Shown: positions 53,272 through 62,041 of the stretch, in pieces | Position numbering within the stretch: the stretch's first letter is position 1 | Layout of the letters: the number at the start of each line of letters is the position of its first letter | Assembly: GCA_937897985.1 (NCBI GenBank) | Contig: CALCBD010000039.1 | Coordinates: forward strand, 117,504-181,503 | DNA length: 64,000 nt | From: an uncultured Paludibacter sp. | GTDB lineage: Bacteria; Bacteroidota; Bacteroidia; Bacteroidales; Paludibacteraceae | Reading direction: 5' to 3' | The notes under the pieces: model-generated | The model's database searches: none | Seen by the model: the letters and a program-made list of their open reading frames with translations, nothing else | Told to the model about the DNA's origin: nothing | Position numbers and translations under genes: made by a program

Positions 53272-55911
53272 ATGCGAAACAAACACTTAAGTTGCAGAAA
53301 CACGGTTACAAACAGCACTTTTATGCGTCTGGAATATACTATAATGAATGCTGTAAAAATGGAAATTGTATATCATCTGAAATTATTGTTTTGCTTCGTC
53401 AAGTCTCCCGGTTCGGGATTCATAAAACTTGTGTTTATATTTCTTTGTACTTCAATCTTTTCCTTTGCAAATGTACCAAATAAACCTGCCTGCGAATTAA
53501 TCACCGAATCTTACTTAAATTTCTCCATGCGGGATTCAGGAAGCTTTTGGATTGGTGCTGTTCGCGCCGACTCGGCTCATATTCCTGCAGGGAAGCGCTT
53601 CCTGACCTGGGAAATGGGTACGTCCGAAAACAAGGCTGTCTGGAAAAATATCAATCCTGTTTCGAAGAAAAGTATTTTGCTCCGCAAGGTTTTTTTTGCC
53701 CAAAAAGAAATCAAAGAAGCCGTTGTAAGCATCTGCGGACTGGGACATTACGAGCTTACCATCAATGGCAGGAAAGTGGGAGATGGCGAATTTGCACCGT
53801 TTTGGAGCGATTACGACAAAACAGTGTATTATAATACCTTCGATGTTACTTCGTACCTGAAAAAAGGTGAAAATGTATTCGGCGTGTTGCTTGGAAACGG
53901 TTTTTACAATGCACAGGGCGGTCGGTACAGCAAGCTGAAAGTGTCGTTCGGTGCACCCACGCTACTTTTCAGAACCATCATTCGTTATACCGATAACTCG
54001 ACGGAGGAAATCGTTTCGGACAAAAGCTGGAAATATGCTTTCAGCCCCATTACTTTCAATGACATTTACGGCGGTGAAGATTATGATGCACGATTGGAGC
54101 AAAAAGGGTGGAATTTACCGGGATTCAAAGATATAAACTGGAAACCCGTTGTAATTCAGGAAGTTCCGAAAGGAAAACTAACCGAACAAAAAGGTTATCC
54201 GATAAAAATCATGGAGAAATTGCCTTACAAATCGGTAAAGAAACTCAGCAAAGCCGAGTGCGATAGTTCGTCTGTTCGCTCCAAACGCAAAGTGGATGAG
54301 TCGGTCATGGTGTTTGATATGGCACAGAATCTGGCTGGCTTTCCACAAATTACTGTCAGTGGGAAACGTGGCGATACGATTAGCATTTTTGTGGCCGAAA
54401 CAGTTTTTCCCGAAGGCGTGGTTGATCAGCGTCAAACCGGCAGACCGCACTTTTACACTTACATACTCAAAGGTGGTGGCGACGAAACCTGGCATCCGCG
54501 ATTTTCGTACTACGGGTTCCGTTATATTCAGGTGGAAGGTACCGTGCGGAAAGGTGATAAAAACCCACGAAAACTTCCTGTTTTAAAGGATTTAAAATCG
54601 TGTTTTGTATACAATTCAGCACCCATGATTTCAACTTTTGAATGTTCCAACGAACTGTTCAACAAAACACACATTTTAATTCAAAAGGCAATTCAGAGCA
54701 ATATGCAGGGCGTTTTTACCGATTGTCCGCATCGCGAAAAACTGGGTTGGATTGAACAATTGCATCTGAACGGACCTGTGTTGTTATACAATTACGACAT
54801 GAAAGATTTTTTTTCGAAAATTATGCAGGATATGGTGGATGCCCAACAACCCGATGGTGCAGTTTCGTCCATTGCTCCTATGTATAATATTTTCGGAAGC
54901 AGCAAAGGATTTGATGAATTTGGTGTTTCGCCGGAATGGGGAAGTTCCGTTCTGATTATGCCGTGGATGTATTACGGATTTTATGGTGATTCGTCGCTCA
55001 TTGTCAATAATTACCAGTCGATGCGCCGCTGGGTGGACTATCTGACAAGTCGTGCCGATAGTAATATGCTTTCGTTTGGCCTCGGCGACTGGTACGATTA
55101 TGGCAATTTTAAAGCCGGATATTCGCGCAATACGCCTGTGCCTTTTGTGGCTACAGCTTATTATTTTTATGCATTGAAATATCTGGTAAAATCAGCCGTA
55201 ATGGTTGGAAATAAATACGATGCCATTCATTATACAGTTTTGGCAGATGACGTGCGGAGAGTTCTGAATACAAAATTTTTCAACGCTGTAACCAATCAAT
55301 ATGCCACCGGAAGCCAAACGGCTAACGCCATGGCTGTTTATATGGGAATCGTTGAACCTGAGCATCGACAAGCAGTATTAAATAATCTGATCAAAGATAT
55401 AAAAGCTCACGGCAACCGTCTTACAACGGGCGATATCGGCAATCGTTATCTGTTTCAAACACTGGCAACCAACGGATTGAGTGATTTGCTGTACAAAATG
55501 TTTAACCACGAAGAAGCTCCCGGTTACGGTTTTCAATTGAAACTTGGTGCCACTACTCTCACCGAACAATGGGATCCCCGTCAGGGTGCTTCATGGAATC
55601 ATTTTATGCTGGGACAGATTGATGAATGGTTTTTCGCTTCACTTGCAGGTATTCAGCCCGACCCTGAAAATCCGGGCATGAAACATTTTGTAATTAAACC
55701 GGAAATTGCAGGCGATTTGAAATTTGTAAAAGCTTCGACTCAAACAAAATACGGAAAAATATCTGTCGACTGGAAGCTGACAGGAAATAACTTTACATTA
55801 AAAATTGAAGTTCCGGCAAATTGCACCGCCGATGTATATTTACCTCAAAATAAAAATATTCACAAAGTCAACAGCGGAGTCTTTCAATTCGAAAGTGTAA
55901 TCGAAAATTAA
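53272..55911 (+). CDS. GH78 alpha-L-rhamnosidase-type enzyme
   Basis: The frame encodes 879 residues. The start is uncertain (ATG at 53272, 53344 or 53359). The hydrophobic segment KLVFIFLCTSIFSFA, about 50 residues in, suggests a signal peptide and a start at 53344 or 53359. GH78 domains are visible: the rhamnosidase N domain (GHYELTINGRKVGDGEFAPFWSDYDK), the concanavalin-like domain (VFDMAQNLAGFPQI ... YGFRYIQVEG) and the alpha/alpha barrel with D484-CPHREKLGWIEQ. D484, R488 and E489 align with the conserved DCPxRxE pattern, but the usual GWTGD reads GWIEQ here. TLTEQWDPRQGASWNHFMLG near the end is also typical. Removal of alpha-L-rhamnose is the likely activity. Confidence 0.88.
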   Translation: MRNKHLSCRNTVTNSTFMRLEYTIMNAVKMEIVYHLKLLFCFVKSPGSGFIKLVFIFLCTSIFSFANVPNKPACELITESYLNFSMRDSGSFWIGAVRADSAHIPAGKRFLTWEMGTSENKAVWKNINPVSKKSILLRKVFFAQKEIKEAVVSICGLGHYELTINGRKVGDGEFAPFWSDYDKTVYYNTFDVTSYLKKGENVFGVLLGNGFYNAQGGRYSKLKVSFGAPTLLFRTIIRYTDNSTEEIVSDKSWKYAFSPITFNDIYGGEDYDARLEQKGWNLPGFKDINWKPVVIQEVPKGKLTEQKGYPIKIMEKLPYKSVKKLSKAECDSSSVRSKRKVDESVMVFDMAQNLAGFPQITVSGKRGDTISIFVAETVFPEGVVDQRQTGRPHFYTYILKGGGDETWHPRFSYYGFRYIQVEGTVRKGDKNPRKLPVLKDLKSCFVYNSAPMISTFECSNELFNKTHILIQKAIQSNMQGVFTDCPHREKLGWIEQLHLNGPVLLYNYDMKDFFSKIMQDMVDAQQPDGAVSSIAPMYNIFGSSKGFDEFGVSPEWGSSVLIMPWMYYGFYGDSSLIVNNYQSMRRWVDYLTSRADSNMLSFGLGDWYDYGNFKAGYSRNTPVPFVATAYYFYALKYLVKSAVMVGNKYDAIHYTVLADDVRRVLNTKFFNAVTNQYATGSQTANAMAVYMGIVEPEHRQAVLNNLIKDIKAHGNRLTTGDIGNRYLFQTLATNGLSDLLYKMFNHEEAPGYGFQLKLGATTLTEQWDPRQGASWNHFMLGQIDEWFFASLAGIQPDPENPGMKHFVIKPEIAGDLKFVKASTQTKYGKISVDWKLTGNNFTLKIEVPANCTADVYLPQNKNIHKVNSGVFQFESVIEN

Positions 55912-55982
55912 TTGCCGGCAACGAAAAGTCATTGCAAGAAACGCGACTGCAATATAAAACACTACTGACTGTTTATCAATTT

Positions 55983-56333
55983 TTAAATGGTAATGCCTGA
56001 TTTTTTCAACAAAAACAACATGGCAAAGTAACCCAGAATCATTATTGTCAGCGAAATACCCATCGAAAGCCAGAAATCCACATTCTTTTTTAGCAGAAAA
56101 GGAAAAAGGATAAAAAACAGCAATGATGGTATAACCAACCAGAATATTCCCTGCGAAAGTTCTGCAATTTTAGTTGTATCTTTTGTATCGATATACATCC
56201 ACACAAATGCGAGCAGTGAAACCAGCGGTACTGAAGCCAGAATGCTTCCAACAGTTGTACTGCGTTTCGAAATCTCGGAAATGGCCACTATTGTAACCGA
56301 CGAGAGCAATACTTTAAGGAGATAGTAAATCAT
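55983..56333 (-). CDS. DUF3147-family small membrane protein
   Basis: This 116-residue protein (start MIYYLLKVLLSS, 11 bp after the acr3 stop; an upstream start at 56378 would overlap acr3) has four hydrophobic segments and the block GSILASVPLVSLLAFVWMYIDTKDTTKIAELSQGIFWLVIPSLL typical of DUF3147. It is the last gene of the arsenic operon. Function is unknown, but this protein often accompanies metal and arsenic genes. Confidence 0.8.
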   Translation of the reverse strand: MIYYLLKVLLSSVTIVAISEISKRSTTVGSILASVPLVSLLAFVWMYIDTKDTTKIAELSQGIFWLVIPSLLFFILFPFLLKKNVDFWLSMGISLTIMILGYFAMLFLLKKSGITI

Positions 56334-56344
56334 AAATGTATTTA

Positions 56345-57388
56345 TTAAATTTGTTTCCAGAGTTTTTTTCGAAACCAAAAGGCAACATTCACCAACGCAA
56401 TCATTACCGGAACTTCCACCAGCGGGCCGATAACTGCCGTAAACGCTTCGCCTGAGTTGATACCGAAAACAGCAATGGCAACCGCAATGGCTAATTCGAA
56501 ATTGTTGCTGGCTGCGGTGAATGAAAGGGTGACCGATTGCTCATAATTCGCTCCCGTTTTTTTACTCATAACAAATGAGAAAACAAACATGAGCATAAAG
56601 TAAATAATCAACGGAATGGCTATACGCACTACATCCATCGGAATTTTTATGATGTATTCGCCTTTCAGCGAAAACATTACCACAATAGTAAACAGCAATG
56701 CAATGAGCGTTAACGGACTAATTTTCGGAACAAACTTTGTTTCATACCATTGAACACTTTTTACACGGGTAAGAATGAAACGGGTAAGAAAACCTGCAAT
56801 CATAGGTATTCCCAGATAAATAAATACACTTCCGGCAATATCGCCCATCGTGATTTTTGAAACCGAATCGTTGACAGGTAAGCCAAACCACCCCGGCAGA
56901 ACAGCAATGAACACGTAGGCATAGACTGAAAAAAGCAATACCTGAAAAAGTGAGTTAAAAGCAATCAAACCGGCAGCATATTGACGGTCGCCCCCCGCCA
57001 GATCGTTCCATACAATAACCATTGCAATACAACGAGCCAATCCTATCAGGATTAAGCCGTACATATAATCAATGTTGAATTGCAGGAAAATAATGGCTAA
57101 CAAAAACATCAATACAGGACCAATTATCCAGTTTTGAACTAATGATAAGCCCAGAATCCTGGTGTTTTTGAACACATCGCCCAATTCTTCATATCTCACT
57201 CTGGCTAATGGAGGGTACATCATAACGATTAGCCCGATGGCAATCGGAATATTGGTTGTACCTGCTGAAAAACTATTCCAAAATGCAGCCACATTCGGAC
57301 TTATCCACCCGGCAAAAACGCCTGTAAACATGGCTAAGAATATCCAAAGCGTTAGGTAACGATCCAGAAATTTTAAACGGGTTTTCAT
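56345..57388 (-). CDS. acr3: ACR3-family arsenite efflux transporter
   Basis: This 347-residue protein has about ten membrane segments. The ACR3 signature GLARCIAMVIVWNDLAGGD contains the Cys essential for arsenite transport, and SFTAASNNFELAIAVAIAVFG is a second conserved helix. It exports As(III) made by the ArsC encoded just upstream, whose stop overlaps its start by 4 bp. Confidence 0.95.
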   Translation of the reverse strand: MKTRLKFLDRYLTLWIFLAMFTGVFAGWISPNVAAFWNSFSAGTTNIPIAIGLIVMMYPPLARVRYEELGDVFKNTRILGLSLVQNWIIGPVLMFLLAIIFLQFNIDYMYGLILIGLARCIAMVIVWNDLAGGDRQYAAGLIAFNSLFQVLLFSVYAYVFIAVLPGWFGLPVNDSVSKITMGDIAGSVFIYLGIPMIAGFLTRFILTRVKSVQWYETKFVPKISPLTLIALLFTIVVMFSLKGEYIIKIPMDVVRIAIPLIIYFMLMFVFSFVMSKKTGANYEQSVTLSFTAASNNFELAIAVAIAVFGINSGEAFTAVIGPLVEVPVMIALVNVAFWFRKKLWKQI

Positions 57389-57810
57389 AACTGAGGCTTA
57401 ATCTGTTCAGTGTACAACTTGTAGAAACCTGCTTTAATTTCGTCGCGAACGCGGATAAACTCATTCCATATAAACTCGTCTGTACCTTCGGCATGACTTG
57501 GATCATCAAAGCCAATATGCAAACGGTGTTTTACTTTTCCGATAAATGCGGGACATTCCTCGTTAGCACCTCCGCAAACTGTGATTACATAATCCCATTC
57601 CTCATTCAGGTATTTATCTACCGAATCTGATGTATGGTTGCTAATGTCTATCCCGGTGTCTTGCATGGCTGCAACTGCTTTTTGATTGAGTTTACCAGAG
57701 GCTTGTGTACCTGCCGAACAAACGGTAAGCCGCGGGTCGAACGATTGTAAAAAGCCATGTGCCATCTGACTGCGGCAAGAGTTACCAGTACAAAGAATTA
57801 ATATTTTCAT
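57385..57810 (-). CDS. arsC: Thioredoxin-coupled arsenate reductase
   Basis: This 141-residue protein is of the low-molecular-weight phosphatase fold, with the loop C7-TGNSC-R13 and the redox cysteines C79 and C86. Spacing is identical to Cys10, Cys82 and Cys89 of the S. aureus thioredoxin-dependent enzyme. It reduces arsenate to arsenite in the cytoplasm. It overlaps acr3 by 4 bp. Confidence 0.95.
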   Translation of the reverse strand: MKILILCTGNSCRSQMAHGFLQSFDPRLTVCSAGTQASGKLNQKAVAAMQDTGIDISNHTSDSVDKYLNEEWDYVITVCGGANEECPAFIGKVKHRLHIGFDDPSHAEGTDEFIWNEFIRVRDEIKAGFYKLYTEQIKPQL

Positions 57811-57899
57811 GTTTTATAATTTTTAATCAGCTCACGAAACACATAAAACGGAGTTAAAAATGAAATTTGCGAGCGGTTTTTTTTGTATATTTGAATGCA

Positions 57900-58919
57900 C
57901 TAAAAGATAAAATTGAAAATAAAACCAACAAGCATAATACCACATCCTACGATGGCTATAAAAGTTAAAATAAGAGGAAGTTTCAGTACTTTACGAAGAA
58001 TAATCATTTCGGGCAGCGACAAGGCTATAACCGACATCATAAACGACAGTGAAGTACCAAGTGCTGCACCTTTTTCAATAAGTACCGAAACGATGGGAAC
58101 TATACCTGCAGCATTGGAATACAGTGGAATACCAATCAATGTCGAAAGAGGTACTGCATACCACACATCCTTTCCCATAAAAGTGGCCATAAACTCGGCA
58201 GGAACATAGCCATGCGCTCCGGCTCCAACAGCAATACCCAGAGCAACATAAAGCCATACTTTGCCCACAATTTCTTTAACAGCTTCGTATCCCATCCTGA
58301 TGCGAACTGACAACGTAAGTTTTTCGTTATCAGTATCGAAATTTCCGATGTGTGATTCATATACCCAGTCCTCCACCCATTTCCCGAGTTTCAGCTTGCC
58401 GATGATCCAGCCTGCAAAAATGGCAACTAACAGGCCTGTCAGAATATAAATTAATGCTGTTTGCCATCCAAACATACCGTACAAAAGAATCACCGCCACT
58501 TCGTTAATCATAGGCGCAGCAATCAGGAAGGAAAAGGTAATTCCCAAAGGCACACCGGATTCAACAAAACCAAGAAATAAGGGTATTGCCGAACAGGAAC
58601 AAAACGGAGTAACTATTCCCAGCAAGGCTGCCATCACATTGCCGGTAAATGTTTTCCGGCCTTCGAGGGCTTTACGGGTTCGCTCAGGTGTGAAAAAACT
58701 GCGTAGAATGCCCACAAGGAAGATGATAAGCACCAAAAGCATTAATACCTTGGGGAATTCATAAACAAAGAAACGCAGTGCTTCGGTTAAGTGTGTACCT
58801 TTGGTCAGACCTGATACTGAGTCAATCAACCAATCGGTCATTGATTGCAGGTTAATGTAAATAATATACCAAACAGGCAGAAGAACAACAGGTATAATGA
58901 TATTTTTATTGAGTTTCAT
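57900..58919 (-). CDS. ArsP/DUF318-family permease
   Basis: This 339-residue protein (start MKLNKNIIIPV; alternative at 58937) has about eight membrane helices and the permease motif VTPFCSCSAIPLFLGF, with the cysteines found in ArsP-type transporters, repeated in part as GIPLYSNAAGIVPIV. ArsP members export trivalent organoarsenicals. In this operon that role, or general arsenic efflux, is likely. It lies 89 bp upstream of arsC. Confidence 0.85.
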   Translation of the reverse strand: MKLNKNIIIPVVLLPVWYIIYINLQSMTDWLIDSVSGLTKGTHLTEALRFFVYEFPKVLMLLVLIIFLVGILRSFFTPERTRKALEGRKTFTGNVMAALLGIVTPFCSCSAIPLFLGFVESGVPLGITFSFLIAAPMINEVAVILLYGMFGWQTALIYILTGLLVAIFAGWIIGKLKLGKWVEDWVYESHIGNFDTDNEKLTLSVRIRMGYEAVKEIVGKVWLYVALGIAVGAGAHGYVPAEFMATFMGKDVWYAVPLSTLIGIPLYSNAAGIVPIVSVLIEKGAALGTSLSFMMSVIALSLPEMIILRKVLKLPLILTFIAIVGCGIMLVGFIFNFIF

Positions 58920-58979
58920 AAGATTTTTTGAAATCAAAAAGTACGATTCGTAAAATAAATTTGTATCACAAAAAAAAGT

Positions 58980-59681
58980 TTACTTTACAAACAAAACTGA
59001 TATATAATAAATTCCGGTTAAAATAAACACTACTGATACTACCCGGCGAAACCAAAGTTCAAATACTTTTATGCGATTGTACAATTTTCCAACTTTGCCT
59101 ATCGCAAATGCCACTACCCATGCGAACAGAATAACAGGCAATCCGGTAGCTACAGCAAAAACAACAGGTAAATACAAACCGCCTGCCGATGCAACTGTCA
59201 CAGGGATGAGCATTGCAAAATAAATCACTCCGCTATACGGACAAAATGCAAGGGCGAAAACTACTCCCAAAAAAAATGTACTGAGGTAACTACCCTTACT
59301 TTTTTCACCCAATCTTTCGGTAAGCCCGTGGAAGCCGGGAAATTTCAGATGAATCAAATCAAGCATAAACAAACCGATTAAAATCAATGCCGGTCCCAGA
59401 AGTTTTTCACCCCAGCCCTGAAATAGCAGTGATATGTTTAGTTTGCTTGCACCCGCATAAATAATCACAGCCAGCATCGTATAACTGAAAGCTCTTCCCA
59501 AAGTGTAAACTATACCGTTGATAAAAACTCTTTTCCGGTTTTCAATATCACGGCTGATAAACCCGATGGCTGAAATGTTGGTTGCCAGTGGACAGGGACT
59601 GATAGCTGTCATTAATCCCAAAACAAAAGCCGTTATTATTGCGTATTGCGAATTGTCTAAAACGCTTTGAAGAAACTCCAT
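58980..59681 (-). CDS. ArsG-like CcdA/DsbD-type membrane transporter
   Basis: This 233-residue, roughly six-helix protein starts MEFLQSVLDNS, 7 bp after the ArsF-like stop. It has CcdA-like signatures LMTAISPCPLATNISAIGF and ALAFCPYSGVIYFAM, each with the Cys-Pro used to carry reducing power across the membrane. It matches the group named ArsG (aromatic arsenical efflux permease family) that is found with ArsF proteins. Whether it transports electrons or arsenicals is not settled by the sequence. Confidence 0.85.
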   Translation of the reverse strand: MEFLQSVLDNSQYAIITAFVLGLMTAISPCPLATNISAIGFISRDIENRKRVFINGIVYTLGRAFSYTMLAVIIYAGASKLNISLLFQGWGEKLLGPALILIGLFMLDLIHLKFPGFHGLTERLGEKSKGSYLSTFFLGVVFALAFCPYSGVIYFAMLIPVTVASAGGLYLPVVFAVATGLPVILFAWVVAFAIGKVGKLYNRIKVFELWFRRVVSVVFILTGIYYISVLFVK

Positions 59682-59688
59682 AACCGGA

Positions 59689-60117
59689 CTATTTGATGAA
59701 CGGATCAATCGTACTCTTAATTACCTGCTTTAGTTTATCCGGATTATTTTTGGCATACATAAATCCTTGTTCTGTCAGATCGAAGCGTTTGGTTCCGCAA
59801 ATAACCAACAGTTGTTGTCCTTCTGCCCTGCATTTTTTAACCAGTTCTTTGCTACCATTTTCATCTAAATTTACCGCTTTGAAAGTAACTTTGCCCGATT
59901 TATACTGAGCCGGATACAGCTCCTTCAATGCTTCCTTCGACTCGTTCTCCACAGCCTGACAGGTTACACACCGGCGCGTGTAGTGGAAATAATAAACTTC
60001 AACTCCTGTTACATTTGAAACTGTGGTAACTGCTTTTTTTTGAGGAGTCACTGCAATAGCTGTGAACTGTGTCAAAAGAAACAATAACACGGTATAAAGT
60101 GAGATTACTTTTTTCAT
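59689..60117 (-). CDS. ArsF-like thioredoxin-fold protein
   Basis: This 142-residue secreted protein has signal MKKVISLYTVLLFLLTQFTAIA, then a thioredoxin-like domain with YFHYTRRCVTCQAVENESKE (CVTC redox pair) and NLDENGSKELVKKCRAEGQQLLVICG. This is the ArsF type, named as a nitrophenyl-arsenical nitroreductase subunit. It probably works with the ArsG-like membrane protein encoded next. It overlaps the small thioredoxin gene by 4 bp. Confidence 0.85.
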   Translation of the reverse strand: MKKVISLYTVLLFLLTQFTAIAVTPQKKAVTTVSNVTGVEVYYFHYTRRCVTCQAVENESKEALKELYPAQYKSGKVTFKAVNLDENGSKELVKKCRAEGQQLLVICGTKRFDLTEQGFMYAKNNPDKLKQVIKSTIDPFIK

Positions 60118-60362
60118 ATTCTGAATACTTTCACGGTGAGTAATTCTTTCAGTTCGCTGTTTGATGGTACACGTCCCTTCAATATTACTTTGCCATCAAC
60201 TACCAGAGCCGGTGTGGTCATTACATTGAATTTCATAATTTCGACAATGTCCTCCACTTTAGTGATATCGGCATTTAAACCGGCTTCAGCCACCACTTCG
60301 CGGGTTACTTTTTCGAGATTTTTGCATTTGGAACATCCTGTTCCCAAAACTTTAATATCCAT
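60114..60362 (-). CDS. Small redox-active thioredoxin-fold protein
   Basis: This 82-residue cytoplasmic protein has GTGCSKCKNLEK (CxxC), VMTTPALVVDGKVILKGRVPS and the cis-Pro loop. It is the TM0996/MTH895 type often next to ArsR and permease genes. It may pass electrons to ArsC or ArsG/ArsF, or bind arsenite. Confidence 0.9.
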   Translation of the reverse strand: MDIKVLGTGCSKCKNLEKVTREVVAEAGLNADITKVEDIVEIMKFNVMTTPALVVDGKVILKGRVPSNSELKELLTVKVFRI

Positions 60363-60404
60363 TTTATAATTGTTTATAGATTTATAAAAGCGCTTAATTT
60401 TGGA

Positions 60405-60737
60405 TTAACCGCAACATTCACCATTTGATTTTTTACTTTCGAAAAACGAACAAAACATTTTCTTTGCTATTTCCCAGTTCTCACTATGTATACAGTACTT
60501 CACTTTGGGAGTTTCAATCTCACCCTGAATCAGTCCGGAATCCTTTAACTCCTTCAAATGTTGCGATACAGTAGCTTTTGCTATTGGCAATTCATTGTGA
60601 ATATCGCCAAAATAACAGCTATCCATCGATGCCAGAAATCGAAGAATCTCAATACGGGTGGGATGACCCATCGCTTTCGCAAAACGGGCAATACATTCAT
60701 TATCAATGTATCTTTCGGAATTTTTATTGCAATCCAT
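60405..60737 (-). CDS. arsR: ArsR-family arsenic-responsive repressor
   Basis: This 110-residue winged-helix protein starts MDCNKNSERYID; the frame is open further from 60797, but that lies upstream of the promoter at 60768-60775. The recognition helix region is ELPIAKATVSQHLKELKDSGLIQGE. Cysteines occur near both ends, at residues 3, 15 and about 41, with CC at 108-109 in the C-terminal ECCG, and could form an As(III) site. It would repress its own operon until arsenite binds. Confidence 0.93.
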   Translation of the reverse strand: MDCNKNSERYIDNECIARFAKAMGHPTRIEILRFLASMDSCYFGDIHNELPIAKATVSQHLKELKDSGLIQGEIETPKVKYCIHSENWEIAKKMFCSFFESKKSNGECCG

Positions 60738-60767
60738 GATTTTATTTTTTTCATTGTTCGTTGTTCG

Positions 60768-60775
60768 CAAAATTA
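60768..60775 (-). promoter_or_regulatory. -7 box TAATTTTG of the ars operon
   Basis: On the minus strand TAATTTTG lies 31 bp before the arsR ATG. The adjacent CAAACAATATTTG (60776-60788) is an imperfect dyad that could be the ArsR operator. Beyond this, 60790-60960 shows no gene. Confidence 0.5.
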
Positions 60776-60989
60776 CAAACAATATTTGAATTGACAAACG
60801 AAAAATTCAAAAAATTGATTTCAGTGATGGATATCAGGGAGAGAAAAATGGTTGATGGAAAAGAATTGGTAAAACAAACCTCTCCCGGTTTTTGAGTATT
60901 TTTATTTCAACGTGCGTTTTCGATAGCCGATGTGATTTTTTTCCGGATCTGACAGGTTTTGGAAACTACTTCCCGACCTGACATGTGCA

Positions 60990-61137
60990 GACCTAACAGG
61001 TTTTTGAAACCTGTTAGGTCTAAATGTTAGGTCTTAATAACCCGTCAGTTTTTAAATATACATACCTAACAGGTTTTGGAAACCTGTTAGGTCTAAATAA
61101 CCTGCAGACCTAACAGGTCTTGAAAACCTGTTAGGTC
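60990..61137. repeat. REP palindromes, left of the RAYT gene (three copies)
   Basis: Full palindromes with arms GACCTAACAGG and CCTGTTAGGTC occupy 60990-61020, 61064-61093 (arms one base shorter) and 61107-61137, separated by AT-rich spacers. AACCCGTCAGTTTT also recurs in the spacers (61039, 61143). They are typical targets of the adjacent transposase. Confidence 0.88.
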
Positions 61138-61154
61138 TTTATAACCCGTCAGTT

Positions 61155-61730
61155 TTAAATATCCTCAACTGCATCTTCAATTTTCAACTTATTCAGGTTG
61201 TGCCAATATTCAAAATTCGCTGTATCGCCAAACAAACTCATCACATGCCCGCAACTTACATTTGTCAGTTTTTCGGACACATAGGATTTATAAGACGAAT
61301 ACCGGTAACTTTTAAAATCCTCTGTAAACTCATGTTTCAAAGGATTCAGATGCACATACGCGATAAGTTGCGTCAGGTATTCATCATCTTCCACCCGCTT
61401 CCGGTGCAAATGCTCCTGAAAAAGACTTCCGGTGCGATTGTACATCTTATTAACCGATTTGGAGTATGCATTAAAAAAATTGGAGAAAGCCAGATAAGGC
61501 TTTTCTTTGAATTTATCCTCTAATAATTCAGCATCTTTTATTCTTACTACCAAATGAAAATGATTTTTCATTAAGCAATAAGCGTATATTTCAGCCACCG
61601 GCAAAACATATTTCTGTAGCAAAGATAGAAAATACGGGTAGTTCTTTTCTTCTTTGAATATATCTTCTTTGTTGTTGCCACGATTAAATACATGATACAC
61701 AACTCCGGGTTCAAAAAAATCTATTTTCAT
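61155..61730 (-). CDS. REP-associated tyrosine transposase (RAYT, Y1/HUH family)
   Basis: This 191-residue protein has the HUH motif in MKNHFHLVV (H57, H59) and the catalytic Tyr Y125 in LIAYVHLNP. GSLFQEHLHRKRV is the usual RAYT block. Such enzymes nick single-stranded REP palindromes and are thought to spread them; they rarely move themselves. The gene is intact and lies between two clusters of GACCTAACAGG palindromes. It probably has nothing to do with arsenic or glycan genes. Confidence 0.93.
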   Translation of the reverse strand: MKIDFFEPGVVYHVFNRGNNKEDIFKEEKNYPYFLSLLQKYVLPVAEIYAYCLMKNHFHLVVRIKDAELLEDKFKEKPYLAFSNFFNAYSKSVNKMYNRTGSLFQEHLHRKRVEDDEYLTQLIAYVHLNPLKHEFTEDFKSYRYSSYKSYVSEKLTNVSCGHVMSLFGDTANFEYWHNLNKLKIEDAVEDI

Positions 61731-61755
61731 ATTTATTGTTGGTTAGTCTAACACC

Positions 61756-61863
61756 TAAACCTAACAGGTTTTTGAAACCTTCCAAGACCTAACAGGTTTT
61801 TGAAACCTGTTAGGTCTTATGTACTTCCCAAACCTAACAGGTTTCAAAAAAAACTGTTAGGTC
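61756..61863. repeat. REP palindromes, right of the RAYT gene (three copies)
   Basis: A half or damaged copy lies at 61756-61780, a full copy at 61786-61816 and a diverged one at 61832-61863, all with the CCTAACAGGTTT arm. From 61864 to 62040 I see no gene or structure. Confidence 0.85.
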
Positions 61864-62041
61864 TTACATGGTTAAAATAAATTTACTACCAGGCATATCA
61901 ATCGTTTTTAAGAATGAATAAGTAGTGATAAGTAATTATTAGTCGCACTTTACTGTTGTTTAAGTTGCATAACAAATATGTAGCAAACCTACGAAAAATA
62001 ATCGGACATATCAATAAGTAAGCAAAAACAATAAAATAAAA

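Noticed and set aside
60114..60737. Upstream start of arsR at 60797
   Set aside because: The extra N-terminal stretch overlaps the predicted promoter (TAATTTTG at 60775-60768) and is not ArsR-like.
61200..61523. ORF on the plus strand inside the transposase gene
   Set aside because: It is the shadow of the RAYT gene; its translation has no family features.
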